A stretch of 52,998 bases of DNA, taken from assembly GCF_021290985.1 (NCBI RefSeq), contig NZ_JAJOYU010000029.1, forward strand, positions 1 through 52,998, written 5' to 3'. A program made the position numbers and the translations under genes. Of this stretch, positions 41,223 through 50,019 are shown in pieces (positions within the stretch are counted from its first letter, which is position 1; the number at the start of each line of letters is the position of its first letter). The notes below the pieces were generated by a model. The model saw nothing but the letters and a program-made list of their open reading frames with translations. It made no database searches and was not told the origin of the DNA. This DNA comes from Rheinheimera soli (GTDB lineage: Bacteria; Pseudomonadota; Gammaproteobacteria; Enterobacterales; Alteromonadaceae).

Positions 41223-42215
41223 ATGGCAGCTTTTGGTAGTGTATTTATGCCTGAAATGGCAATGGCCCGTTTTGATGGTACAGCTTGGGGTCAGTCCGCA
41301 ATAGTTCCGTCTGACAGCATCAGTCTGCATCCGGGCGCTCATGTGTTGCATTACGCCAGCACTTGTTTTGAAGGCTTAAAAGCATTCCGCCATGAAGACG
41401 GTTCTGTGGCTATTTTCCGCATGGACAAAAACGTGGCCCGCATGCAACAAAGCTCAGAATTATTGTCGTTGCCAACTTTTGACGCGACTTTACTGAGTCA
41501 GATGATTGTGGACGTGGTGCGCCATTATGCGGCCGACGTGCCAACGCCTCCTGGTTCTATGTATATTCGCCCTACTCATATCGGCACTGAACCAGCCATT
41601 GGTAAAGCAGCCACTCCAACGCTAACGTCTTTGTTATACGTATTGTTATCTCCTGTTGGCGATTATTTTGCCGGTGGTAGCCGCGCTTTACGTCTGTTGA
41701 TGGAAGACAATGCCCGCTGTGCACCTCATATGGGTATGATCAAAAGCGGTGGTAACTACGCCAGCGCTCTGCAACCTACAATGCAAGCTAAAGCCAAATA
41801 CCAGGCCGATCAGGTGCTGTTCTGCCCGAATGGTGATGTGCAGGAAACTGGCGCAGCCAACTTCCTGCTGATCGATGGCAACGAAATTATTACCAAAGCA
41901 CTGGACGCATCATTCCTGCACGGTATCACCCGCGACACCATTCTGACGCTGGCCCGTGACTTAGGCATGAAAGTATCAGAACGCGAACTGACAGTAGAAG
42001 AACTGCTGGAACGCGCCGCCAAACCAGGCACAGAAGCTGCGCTTTCAGGCACAGCGGCTGTATTAGCTCCTGTTGGCACTTTGATCCATCAAGGCAAAGA
42101 ATACAAAGTAGGCAACGGCGAACCGGGCAGCACCACAGCCAAGTTACGCCAGACCCTGAACGATATTCAGTGGGGCAAAACGGCTGATACTCATGGCTGG
42201 CTGACGAAGATTTAA
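41223..42215 (+). CDS. ilvE: Branched-chain amino-acid aminotransferase
   Basis: A 330-residue fold-IV PLP enzyme. It makes valine, leucine and isoleucine from their keto acids with glutamate as donor, and also starts their breakdown. The catalytic lysine lies in MIKSGGNYASAL (~176-187), with VQETGAANFLLI and GITRDTILTLA following; N-terminal DSISLHPGAHVLHYASTCFEGLKAF is the BCAT opening. Length and wording fit the eukaryote-like (TIGR01123) branch more than E. coli IlvE. AGGAAAAAG precedes the ATG. Monocistronic, followed by a GC-rich inverted repeat. Confidence 0.93.
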   Translation: MAAFGSVFMPEMAMARFDGTAWGQSAIVPSDSISLHPGAHVLHYASTCFEGLKAFRHEDGSVAIFRMDKNVARMQQSSELLSLPTFDATLLSQMIVDVVRHYAADVPTPPGSMYIRPTHIGTEPAIGKAATPTLTSLLYVLLSPVGDYFAGGSRALRLLMEDNARCAPHMGMIKSGGNYASALQPTMQAKAKYQADQVLFCPNGDVQETGAANFLLIDGNEIITKALDASFLHGITRDTILTLARDLGMKVSERELTVEELLERAAKPGTEAALSGTAAVLAPVGTLIHQGKEYKVGNGEPGSTTAKLRQTLNDIQWGKTADTHGWLTKI

Positions 42216-42236
42216 TCTGCGATATAACCAACAACC

Positions 42237-42269
42237 TGTAGGGGCGGGTCTTGTACCCGCCCGTCTACA
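42237..42269. repeat. GC-rich inverted repeat, REP-like, after ilvE
   Basis: TGTAG-GGGCGGGT loop CTTGT ACCCGCCC-(GT)-CTACA: an 8-bp core stem with a 5-bp outer arm and a two-base bulge. GTAGGGGCGGG-type palindromes recur as dispersed repeats in many gammaproteobacteria. It could also stop transcription from ilvE, though no T-run follows. Confidence 0.55.
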
Positions 42270-42313
42270 ATTCCAATCTGATCCTGAATGGTCTGCCCTC
42301 GCCCGTTTAACCT

Positions 42314-43585
42314 TCAAACCAATGCATTATTACCGCCAGCCACAGCAGGCAAAGGCCAACGTAATTCAATACAGGCATGACCAGAACTGGTATTGCTGGC
42401 CTCGATAGTCCCCTGATGTAAATGCATAATTTCCTGACACAACATTAATCCAACCCCCGAACCACCCTGTTTAGTGGTGTAAAAAGGCGTGAATAAGTTG
42501 TCTGTATTGGCAAAGCCAGGGCCATTGTCCGTCAGAGTCAGCAGCTGTTGTTCCCCTCTGCAATAAAAGCTTAGCGAAATTTCCGGTGTTTTTTCTGCAT
42601 CGGCAGAACAGGCTTCCACCGCGTTTTTCAGAATATTTAGCAGCAGTTGTGCCAGTTGTTCAGGATCGGCATAACAGTGTTGTTCACCACTAAGTTGCAC
42701 ATAGTCCGCCTGCGGCAACTCCTGAAGCAACTCTGTTAAATTCAGCCATTGTTGTTTTGCTGCTGGTAGTTGCTGTATCTGCACATAGTTGTCAATAAAA
42801 GCCAATAAGCGTTGACTACGCTGGCGGATCCGGTTCAAGACCTGACGGGTTTGCTCTTCCGGTAATGTCTCAGCCGCGAGTAAGGTTTCTGACATAGAAG
42901 CCATAGGTGTCAACGAGTTACGTAATTCATGGCTTAATACCCTAACCAGCTGTTGCTGACTGGCTTTTTGTTGCTGATATAGCGGATGACGTAAATCAGA
43001 AGCGTAATAAATTACACACTGCTGACCCTGCAACTGAAATTGTACCGAATGTTGTTGCCAGCCAGTCTGCAGATCCGGGTGAAACCAATACATACCCGTA
43101 TTGGTAAATCCAAGCTGACGGGCATCAGAGCCCAACAGCAGCGGACGTTGCAAGCTATGGCTCGCCGCCGTGTTGGCGTAAAGCAAACAATACCCGGCAT
43201 CAAATACACAAATCGGATATGGCAAATGCTGCCACAAGGCAGTAAACAGCAAATCTTGCTGACTATCATGCTGTTGCTTCGCTTGGCTGAGCAGTATCAG
43301 TTGCTGGCAGAGTTGCTGTGCTGGCACAGACAAATGCTGCTGCATCAATCTGTAGTTGGTTTCGCCTTCCTGCAATGCCATCACATAACTGCTCAGTTGC
43401 TGCCATTGCAGCTGCTCACGTCGGTACAGCCAATACCAAAAAGCAACGGCTGGCCAACAAGCCGCATACAAGAGTGTCACCACAGCTAAGGAAGACCAGC
43501 CCAGTTGCAATAAATACAAACTCAGCAGCACAAATAGCAGCAGGAAACTCAGCAACAACACATGGCTGGTTTTTAGCCAGGGCAT
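42314..43585 (-). CDS. Sensor histidine kinase paired with the sigma-54 activator
   Basis: A 423-residue kinase. Two membrane helices (~8-45) precede a PAS-like input region (~110-200, CVFDAGYCLLYANTAASHSL). The H-box is VRVLSHELRNSLTPMASMSETLL, followed by N-box LLNILKNAVEACSA, G1 LTDNGPGFAN and G2 GGSGVGLMLCQEIM. The layout is like NtrB/ZraS-type kinases that talk to NtrC-family activators. Its ATG lies 1 bp after the activator's stop, so it is the last gene of the five-gene ABC operon. The signal is unknown. Confidence 0.92.
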   Translation of the reverse strand: MPWLKTSHVLLLSFLLLFVLLSLYLLQLGWSSLAVVTLLYAACWPAVAFWYWLYRREQLQWQQLSSYVMALQEGETNYRLMQQHLSVPAQQLCQQLILLSQAKQQHDSQQDLLFTALWQHLPYPICVFDAGYCLLYANTAASHSLQRPLLLGSDARQLGFTNTGMYWFHPDLQTGWQQHSVQFQLQGQQCVIYYASDLRHPLYQQQKASQQQLVRVLSHELRNSLTPMASMSETLLAAETLPEEQTRQVLNRIRQRSQRLLAFIDNYVQIQQLPAAKQQWLNLTELLQELPQADYVQLSGEQHCYADPEQLAQLLLNILKNAVEACSADAEKTPEISLSFYCRGEQQLLTLTDNGPGFANTDNLFTPFYTTKQGGSGVGLMLCQEIMHLHQGTIEASNTSSGHACIELRWPLPAVAGGNNALV

Positions 43586-43586
43586 A

Positions 43587-44933
43587 TTAAGCGCCCTGCA
43601 TCTGATGTTTTTCCAGCCGTCTGGCCAGCGCATGACGGGTGATCCCTAACAAGGCAGCGGCTTCAGTCAGTTGGTTGCCAGTTTGAGTCAGGGCTTTACG
43701 GATTAACTGCTGCTCCATGGCTGCTAAATCCAGGCTCTGTATAGCGGTCTGATCTGTTACCGCCATGCCCTGCATCAGCAAAGTTGAGGTATCCAGCATG
43801 GTGCCGCTGCTGAGCAATACAGCTCGCTCAATCACATGATTCAGCTCCCTGACATTGCCAGGCCAGCTGTAGCTTTGCAGCTGTTTGATTGCGTCTTTAG
43901 TCAGCGTCATTAATGGTTTGCGATACTTCTGACAAAAGTGCGCGATCGCTAGTTCAGCCAGGGCAGGTATATCCGCCGTACGCTGACGCAAAGCCGGCAT
44001 TTGCAATACCAAAGTATTCAGCCGGTATAACAAGTCCTGGCGAAATGCCCCCTTTTGCACCATCTGCGTTAAATCAGCATTGGTTGCGCTGATAATACGG
44101 GCATTGCTGTGCAGACTCTGGCTTGCACCAACCGCCTCAAAAGCACCACTTTCCAGTACCCGCAGCAACTTGGGTTGCAAATGCAGTGGCAGGCAACCTA
44201 CTTCATCTAAAAATAACGTGCCCTGATGAGCTAAAGCAAAACGCCCGACTCGGCGCTGTTTTGCATCAGTAAAAGCACCTTTTTCATGGCCAAACAATTC
44301 AGCCTCAAATAAAGTGTCTGGAATAGCCGCCATATTTACACTGATAAAACTACCTTGCTGACGATGTGATAGCTGATGAAGCCGCTGTGCCAGCTGGGAT
44401 TTGCCTGTGCCGTTTTCGCCCAAAATCAGAATATTGGCGTCTGTTGCTGCAACTTGCTGCACAAGCTGCTCCAGTTGTTGCATCACAGGACTGACCGCAA
44501 TCCATGGCACCTCTGCAGGTTGTAATAATTGCTTGAGCTGCTGATTTTCCTGCTGCAACTGCTGATGTTCTAACTGCTGCTTGACCAATTGCAGCAACTG
44601 ACGATTGTGCCAGGGTTTTTGAATAAAGTGTCTGGCTCCTTGCAGCATGCCCTGCACCGCCAGTTCGACACTGGCCCAGGCTGTCATCAGGATCACCGGA
44701 ATCTGTGCAGCATTTAACTGCTCCAGCAACGCCAATCCTTCCTGACCTGAAGTGGTATCTTTGCGAAAATTCATATCCAGCAGCACCAGATCCGGCTTTT
44801 GCAAACAGGTCTGCATCAGCTGCTGCGGTTGCTGCACTGTTAACACACTGTACCCCGCGCTGCTCAACAGTAAGTCCAGCGCCAGGCAAATATCTTCATC
44901 ATCGTCGGCAACTACAATCAGTGCACTCATCAA
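43587..44933 (-). CDS. Sigma-54-dependent response regulator (NtrC family)
   Basis: A 448-residue activator. Receiver (~1-120; phospho-Asp in LVLLDMNFRKD), AAA+ domain (~145-385; Walker A GENGTGKSQ, sigma-54-contacting loop GAFTDA in place of GAFTGA, Walker B LFLDEVG) and a Fis-type helix-turn-helix (~400-448, LTEAAALLGITRHALARRL). Fourth gene of the ABC operon, 52 bp after the permease. A sigma-54-like promoter lies in front of the operon, so it probably activates its own operon (inference). Confidence 0.94.
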   Translation of the reverse strand: MMSALIVVADDDEDICLALDLLLSSAGYSVLTVQQPQQLMQTCLQKPDLVLLDMNFRKDTTSGQEGLALLEQLNAAQIPVILMTAWASVELAVQGMLQGARHFIQKPWHNRQLLQLVKQQLEHQQLQQENQQLKQLLQPAEVPWIAVSPVMQQLEQLVQQVAATDANILILGENGTGKSQLAQRLHQLSHRQQGSFISVNMAAIPDTLFEAELFGHEKGAFTDAKQRRVGRFALAHQGTLFLDEVGCLPLHLQPKLLRVLESGAFEAVGASQSLHSNARIISATNADLTQMVQKGAFRQDLLYRLNTLVLQMPALRQRTADIPALAELAIAHFCQKYRKPLMTLTKDAIKQLQSYSWPGNVRELNHVIERAVLLSSGTMLDTSTLLMQGMAVTDQTAIQSLDLAAMEQQLIRKALTQTGNQLTEAAALLGITRHALARRLEKHQMQGA

Positions 44934-44985
44934 TAGTTCTGTCCTTGTACGAGACAGCAGATTTGCTACTGCCTCGTTATTGTGG

Positions 44986-47376
44986 TTACTGGTTCCGCAA
45001 AGTCTGGATTGGGTCTTTGCGGATCACCTGCCAACATGGCCACAGCATGGCCGACAAGGCAACCCACATTAATAACAATTCCAGTACGAGTAAAGCCTGC
45101 CAATTCATAGCGCTAAGCAAACTGAAATACCCAGATAAGTAATTAAAAATCAACAATGTAAGTCCAGAACCAGCCAACAGCCCAAGCAATAGCAATAAAC
45201 CACTGCGACGAGTTGCAAACCATAATAACTGTCGCCGACTGGCTCCTGTCGCCATGCGCACCGCAATCTCATAACGTTTCTGTCGGCTTTGCTGCTGACT
45301 GATCCCCGCTATACCTAACAACGCCAGCACTAAACTCGTGGCCGCGATGGCGGAAATCAGATAAAAATTAAGCCGCTCTTGCCTGGTGTTATCCAGCCAG
45401 TTTTGCCGCATGCTCTCTATTCTCAGTTCAGGGTATTCGGCTGCCAGTTCACCCAAAGCCTTTTTTACCTCTAAGGCTGTCAGGTATTCACCATCAGGCA
45501 ACACCACCACCAGTTGCTGTGACTCAGCAGATAACGGCATACTTAGATAGTAAGAGGTCGGCATTTTATTTATGTTTTTAGTCGAAGCCACTATACCAAT
45601 CACCTGCTTCTCACCCAGCCTGCGTCCTATCATTTGCGATGGATCATCAGCAGAGAATGCTTTGGCCGTTGTCAGGTCGATGATCACTTGCAGCTCCGAA
45701 TCCTCTGCGGTGAAACTGCGGCCATACAATAACGGAATACTATAGGCAGCGAAATACTGGCCATCTACCAGGGCAAAATTGGTATTCACAACAATATTAC
45801 TCTGCTTATCAGAAAGTTGGCTTATGTGCATAGATGAACTAATAGGTTGCTGCCTGCTATTCATCACTATGGCGTCAGGCCAGTGTTGGCGTAACTTTTT
45901 CTGCAGTAGCTCATTTTGTTGCTGATACTGCTGCCGACTGGATTTCTCTTGTCGCTGCTCGGGACCGTAGGGGGTGGAGTTTGTTGGATTGGTATCTATC
46001 AAATAACTATTCACACGCTCAAAACCATAGTCGGTATACACTTCGCGATAGCCCTGATAAGCCAGCAAAGCACTGCCACAGACAATGATAGTCGACAGTA
46101 CTAACTGCCCAACAAATAGACAGTTCACCAAGGTGGCGTTTTGCTGTTTTTGCTGACCTTTACCACTGCCACTTAATGATTCCGCCAACTGAGCTGGGAT
46201 CTGCACAGGCCAGCTGAATAACAACAGTAAAACGGCACCTATTACAGACAAAATACCAAGCACAGTGTTGTCCAGATGAATACTGTTCAACAGCGGTAAA
46301 CTGTAGCCCACTATTAATGGCAAACTTTTGATGAGCCACAAGCTGGCCAATACACCTAAGATCACAGCCGGTACAACCAAAGCTAAATTTTCAATTGCGA
46401 CCAACAGTTTCAATTTCAAAGCTGAGCATCCCGTCAGCATCTGCACAGCAAACTCCTGACGTCTGCTTTGGTAATGAGCCAGCAATAAATTAGTCAGGTT
46501 TAGCGCTGCTATAACCAGTATAGTGAAGGTCACAGCCAGCAGTAACCAGACAAGCTTTGCGCTATCCCCCAAGATTTTGGCGTGATAGCCCTCATGTGTG
46601 CTGCCAAACACGCCGGCTGTTACCAACCTGCTCAGATAAATATAATCTTGCTTAGCCAGCTCTACCCATTGCAGCATAGCGGCCTCATCTGGCTGCTGCT
46701 GACCACGTAATATTGCAATGCCTGGCATACCAAATGAATTTGTTTCGGCGCTTTGTTGTATTTTCTTATCAAAAAATTGCCAGAACTGCAGCGCAGTTGG
46801 CCTCTGTGGGGTAGGAATAGCAATGGTATCTTTGTAGACTCCGGCAATCTTATAAATGTGGTCTTCATAACTCAGCGTTTTACCAATAACGGCTGTATCT
46901 GCCTTATACAACTGCTGCCAGACACTTTCGGAGATCCAAACCCCACTCTGTTCATCCGCTGTTGCACTGCTTTCTCCAAGCAATAGCTGTATTCCCAGTA
47001 ATTCCGGTGCACCAGCGCTGGCTTCCAGCAACGTGAGTTGATGCTCTTGTTGTTCTATATGTGCAGTTTTTTCGGTCTGCGATATTACATAGGCCCATTC
47101 GCCATAACTTTGCATATGTTGCTTAAAATGCATAAACAAAGCTTTGTTCATCACACTAAGATCCGTTGACCCAAGCTTTACCTGAGCGCTGTGAATACTT
47201 AGTTGTTCCGGCGCCTTAATTTGCGGTAAAGGCCTGACCATCAGCGCATAGTAAATGGACAATACGGTAAGCACAGCGGCCAAAGTCAGTCCTAAACTGA
47301 GGATGATTGGTACACTCAGCGCAGGCTGCAAAAACAACCGCCTCAACCCAAAAATCAAGCGTTGCAAATACAACAT
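44986..47376 (-). CDS. ABC transporter permease (MacB/FtsX-like, ADOP type)
   Basis: A 796-residue membrane protein with two tandem MacB-like halves. An N-terminal membrane helix (~20-45) is followed by a large periplasmic domain and three helices (~275-370), then a second set: a helix ~415-435, a periplasmic domain and three helices (~680-790). The C-terminal signature DPIQTLRNQ matches the ending of ADOP/MacB permeases. The start overlaps the ATPase stop (TGATG), so they form one unit. The family exports peptides or antibiotics, or drives envelope processes; substrate unknown. Confidence 0.88.
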   Translation of the reverse strand: MLYLQRLIFGLRRLFLQPALSVPIILSLGLTLAAVLTVLSIYYALMVRPLPQIKAPEQLSIHSAQVKLGSTDLSVMNKALFMHFKQHMQSYGEWAYVISQTEKTAHIEQQEHQLTLLEASAGAPELLGIQLLLGESSATADEQSGVWISESVWQQLYKADTAVIGKTLSYEDHIYKIAGVYKDTIAIPTPQRPTALQFWQFFDKKIQQSAETNSFGMPGIAILRGQQQPDEAAMLQWVELAKQDYIYLSRLVTAGVFGSTHEGYHAKILGDSAKLVWLLLAVTFTILVIAALNLTNLLLAHYQSRRQEFAVQMLTGCSALKLKLLVAIENLALVVPAVILGVLASLWLIKSLPLIVGYSLPLLNSIHLDNTVLGILSVIGAVLLLLFSWPVQIPAQLAESLSGSGKGQQKQQNATLVNCLFVGQLVLSTIIVCGSALLAYQGYREVYTDYGFERVNSYLIDTNPTNSTPYGPEQRQEKSSRQQYQQQNELLQKKLRQHWPDAIVMNSRQQPISSSMHISQLSDKQSNIVVNTNFALVDGQYFAAYSIPLLYGRSFTAEDSELQVIIDLTTAKAFSADDPSQMIGRRLGEKQVIGIVASTKNINKMPTSYYLSMPLSAESQQLVVVLPDGEYLTALEVKKALGELAAEYPELRIESMRQNWLDNTRQERLNFYLISAIAATSLVLALLGIAGISQQQSRQKRYEIAVRMATGASRRQLLWFATRRSGLLLLLGLLAGSGLTLLIFNYLSGYFSLLSAMNWQALLVLELLLMWVALSAMLWPCWQVIRKDPIQTLRNQ

Positions 47377-48083
47377 CAGGCCACCTCCAGCTTCTGACCG
47401 CTGGTAATGATCTGGCCGTCCAATAACTGAATTTGCCTGCTGGCGCAGCGGCTGTAACGATGATCGTGAGTCACCATCACTATGGTGGTGCCCTGCTGAT
47501 GCAACTGCTGCAACATTTGCATCACAGCATCACCGTTTTTACTGTCGAGGTTACCAGTGGGTTCGTCCACCAGCAGCAGATCTGGTGACCCAACCAAAGC
47601 TCTGGCTATGGCTATACGTTGCTGCTGACCACCAGACAATTGATTAGGATGAAAACCCGAGCGGTGTGCCATATCCACTTGCGAGAGGGAAAACTCAACT
47701 TTTTCAGTCACTTCGGCTTTACCACAGCCTCTGTGCAATAAGGGCAAAGCCACATTGTCAAATACGGTCATGGAATCAATCAGGTTAAAAGACTGGAATA
47801 CAAAACCAATATGTTTATTGCGAATACTACTGCGCTGATCCACTGTCAGAGTGGATGTGTCTATGCCAGCCAGTTGGTAACTGCCGCTATCAAAGCTATC
47901 CAGCAAACCTAGAACATTCAGTAAAGTAGACTTACCGCAACCTGAAGGGCCTGTGATAGCAACAAACTCGCCGCGCTGGATCTGCAAGCTAATGCCTTGC
48001 AAAGCCAGAGTAGCAATATTGCCCTGACGAAACTCTTTGTGCAGATCTCCGACCTGAACCAGAGGTGTTAATTTTTCTGTCAT
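47376..48083 (-). CDS. ABC transporter ATPase (MacB/LolD type)
   Basis: A 235-residue nucleotide-binding protein. Walker A GPSGCGKST, Q-loop VFQSFNLIDSMTVFDNVALPL, signature LSGGQQQRIAIARAL, Walker B LLLVDEPTGNLDS and H-loop VTHD are all intact. The sequence is of the MacB/LolD/FtsE branch that powers mechanotransmission-type exporters. GAGGAAAAAAC precedes the ATG. Second gene of the operon after the HlyD-like adaptor. Confidence 0.95.
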   Translation of the reverse strand: MTEKLTPLVQVGDLHKEFRQGNIATLALQGISLQIQRGEFVAITGPSGCGKSTLLNVLGLLDSFDSGSYQLAGIDTSTLTVDQRSSIRNKHIGFVFQSFNLIDSMTVFDNVALPLLHRGCGKAEVTEKVEFSLSQVDMAHRSGFHPNQLSGGQQQRIAIARALVGSPDLLLVDEPTGNLDSKNGDAVMQMLQQLHQQGTTIVMVTHDHRYSRCASRQIQLLDGQIITSGQKLEVA

Positions 48084-48102
48084 GTTTTTTCCTCAAGGGT
48101 GA

Positions 48103-49347
48103 TTATTTCTGGTGTTTAAGCTGAAGTAAAGATTGATCTGGCCAGAGGTCGGATGGAACTGCGATGAAGCGCTCACCGGCCTCAAGGCCACTTTCAATCA
48201 GTAATTGCTGGTTGCTAAGTTCACCAAAGCGAACTTGTCGGGCTTGCGCCAGTCCTGCAGAACCCTGCACAAAAACCCGTTCCGAACTGTTTGGCCTTAA
48301 ACCTGTCTGTTGCGGTATGTAAAGCGCATTGCTACGCTCGCCAAGTAATACACTGGCGGTAATTTGTAAGGAGGGCCGTAAGCCTGCTGGCAAATCGTCC
48401 GGCAGACTGACTTCCGCAGCCACGGTGCCATTCTCAACCAGAGCTTCCAACCGATGAATACGGCCTTCAATCAAACCGCGCCTACTGTCAATAATCACGG
48501 AGCTTCCCACAGCAACCTGATCCGCCTGACGTTGATTGATATAGATACGGGCACTCAGTTTCTGTTGACTGCCCACTCTGGCCAAAGCTGCCCCCTGGAT
48601 TACACTTTGGCCAAGTTCGACATCCAGTTGCTGTAGATAACCTGCAATACCAGCGGTCACCAGCATCTTGTATTGTTGCTTCTGCAAAAGGTTCAGCTCT
48701 TCTTCCAACTGCTTCAGCTGCACGTGCTTTTGCTCCAGCTCAGCTTTTTGCAAAGTGCTGAATTGGGTGAATTTCTGCTGCTCAAAATCCAGTTTTTGCT
48801 GTTGTTGCCGCAACCGCAACTTAGCGCGCTGTAACTCAATATTGGCGGCTATGCCCCGCTCAACCAGCTCCATGTTCAGGTTGGTTTCCAGCTCCGCTTG
48901 CTCTAATAAAGCAGCTAGTTCTGCGAGGCGACCTTGTTGTTCCAGTAATTCGCTTTGCTGCTGCGCATGAAACGCAGACAATTCCGCCTGCATCTTTTTC
49001 AGATTACTGGCCGCCGCCTGAACTTTTAAATCCAGCTCTGGGTTATCCAGCCGCAAAATGGCCGTGTCGGCTTGTACCAAAGCACCAGGCCTTTGCAGCA
49101 CTTCAATCACAGCTCCCTGTGCAGGCGCGGTTAACAGCAACTGCTGACTGGCAAACAACTCACCCAGCGCATCTGTGTACAGCGCTATATCACTCTGCTG
49201 CACTTCAACAAGAACGTATTCCTTCAGCGACACAGCCGGAATTGCAGGGCTGGCTAACTGATAAAGCCCAAAACAAAACAGCAAACTAAAACCAGCCGCC
49301 AACAGATAAATTCGCCATGGCCTGCGTTCAGGTAATCGGATATCCAT
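48103..49347 (-). CDS. HlyD/MFP-family periplasmic adaptor
   Basis: A 414-residue adaptor. An N-terminal inner-membrane helix (~13-32) leads to a lipoyl-like half (LTAPAQGAVIEVLQRPGALV), a long Gln/Leu-rich coiled-coil hairpin (~85-200), a second half (YKMLVTAGIAGYLQQLDVELGQSV) and beta-barrel/membrane-proximal parts. It connects the ABC permease to an outer-membrane channel, which is not encoded nearby. I start at the ATG at 49347; the GTG at 49359 would start only 10 bases after the predicted transcript start. First gene of the five-gene operon. Confidence 0.9.
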   Translation of the reverse strand: MDIRLPERRPWRIYLLAAGFSLLFCFGLYQLASPAIPAVSLKEYVLVEVQQSDIALYTDALGELFASQQLLLTAPAQGAVIEVLQRPGALVQADTAILRLDNPELDLKVQAAASNLKKMQAELSAFHAQQQSELLEQQGRLAELAALLEQAELETNLNMELVERGIAANIELQRAKLRLRQQQQKLDFEQQKFTQFSTLQKAELEQKHVQLKQLEEELNLLQKQQYKMLVTAGIAGYLQQLDVELGQSVIQGAALARVGSQQKLSARIYINQRQADQVAVGSSVIIDSRRGLIEGRIHRLEALVENGTVAAEVSLPDDLPAGLRPSLQITASVLLGERSNALYIPQQTGLRPNSSERVFVQGSAGLAQARQVRFGELSNQQLLIESGLEAGERFIAVPSDLWPDQSLLQLKHQK

Positions 49348-49379
49348 ACTTAATCTCACTGCGATCTATACCACCGCAA

Positions 49380-49395
49380 TGGAAAAGACGTGCCA
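49380..49395 (-). promoter_or_regulatory. Sigma-54-like (-24/-12) promoter of the ABC exporter operon
   Basis: On the minus strand TGGCACGTCTTTTCCA: TGGCACG is perfect and the -12 element reads TTCC in place of TTGC, at the right spacing. The predicted start is ~22 bases ahead of the HlyD-like ATG. The operon encodes its own sigma-54 activator. Confidence 0.6.
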
Positions 49396-49613
49396 CAATT
49401 TATTTTCAATAAAATCAAATAATTAAAAAATAATAAGCTTCATATAACGGGCGAAAACGCGCAACAGGTACAAAATCGCGCTTCGATTCTGAAGCAGAGT
49501 GAAGAAACTGGATGATGTTTGGCCGGGCATAAAGATTGGCTGAGCGGAGCTAAGTTATAGCGGCCCTCTTTAGCATTAAGCCTTGAGCCGAATTGCTTTC
49601 TGTTCTAATTTAA

Positions 49614-49626
49614 TCTACTTTGTAGA
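49614..49626. promoter_or_regulatory. Short palindrome, possible PadR operator
   Basis: TCTAC-TTT-GTAGA is a perfect 5-bp inverted repeat 25 bp ahead of the padR start. PadR proteins bind short AT-rich palindromes in their own promoters, so autorepression is plausible. Confidence 0.4.
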
Positions 49627-49650
49627 GGAATATTTATTAAGAGACTATAA

Positions 49651-50019
49651 ATGGCTCAGGACAAATTTATTGGTGAGCTGGAACAGATGATTTTGCTTAC
49701 TGTGCTGCAACTGAAAGCAGAGGCTTATGGCAGCCAAATCAGGCAGTATCTGGCAGAGGCAGTCGGACGGGATTTAAGTATTGGCGCTTTATACACTACG
49801 CTGGAGCGGCTGGAACAAAAAGGCATGCTGACAGGCCGATTAGGTGAAGCCACAGCGGAACGGGGTGGCCGCGCCAAAAAGTATTTTGCCGTTACAGCCG
49901 AAGGCCAGCAGGCGCTTAATCGCAGTAAACAAGCACTGGATCAGTTATGGCAAGGTTTGGTGCGCCAATCCGGCAAGCAATTGAACACAGTTGTAAATGG
50001 CTCTGAGGTTTTGCTATGA
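49651..50019 (+). CDS. PadR family transcriptional regulator
   Basis: A 122-residue winged-helix protein. The core FIGELEQMILLTVLQLKAEAYGSQIRQYL, then LSIGALYTTLERLEQKGMLTG and RGGRAKKYFAVTAEGQQAL, is the PadR pattern (domain ~5-85, C-terminal dimerisation helix). PadR regulators next to ADOP-like permeases are common. Its last bases overlap the next gene's start (ATGA), so they are coupled. The likely target is this locus, including itself. Confidence 0.93.
   Translation: MAQDKFIGELEQMILLTVLQLKAEAYGSQIRQYLAEAVGRDLSIGALYTTLERLEQKGMLTGRLGEATAERGGRAKKYFAVTAEGQQALNRSKQALDQLWQGLVRQSGKQLNTVVNGSEVLL

Larger units (their letters stand above)
49348..49650. other. Control region between the ABC operon and padR
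   Basis: About 300 bp between two divergent operons. It holds a sigma-54-like promoter facing the ABC operon and a short palindrome near padR; the middle is AT-rich (49400-49440) as expected for DNA bending by an activator. I see no ORF. Confidence 0.6.
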
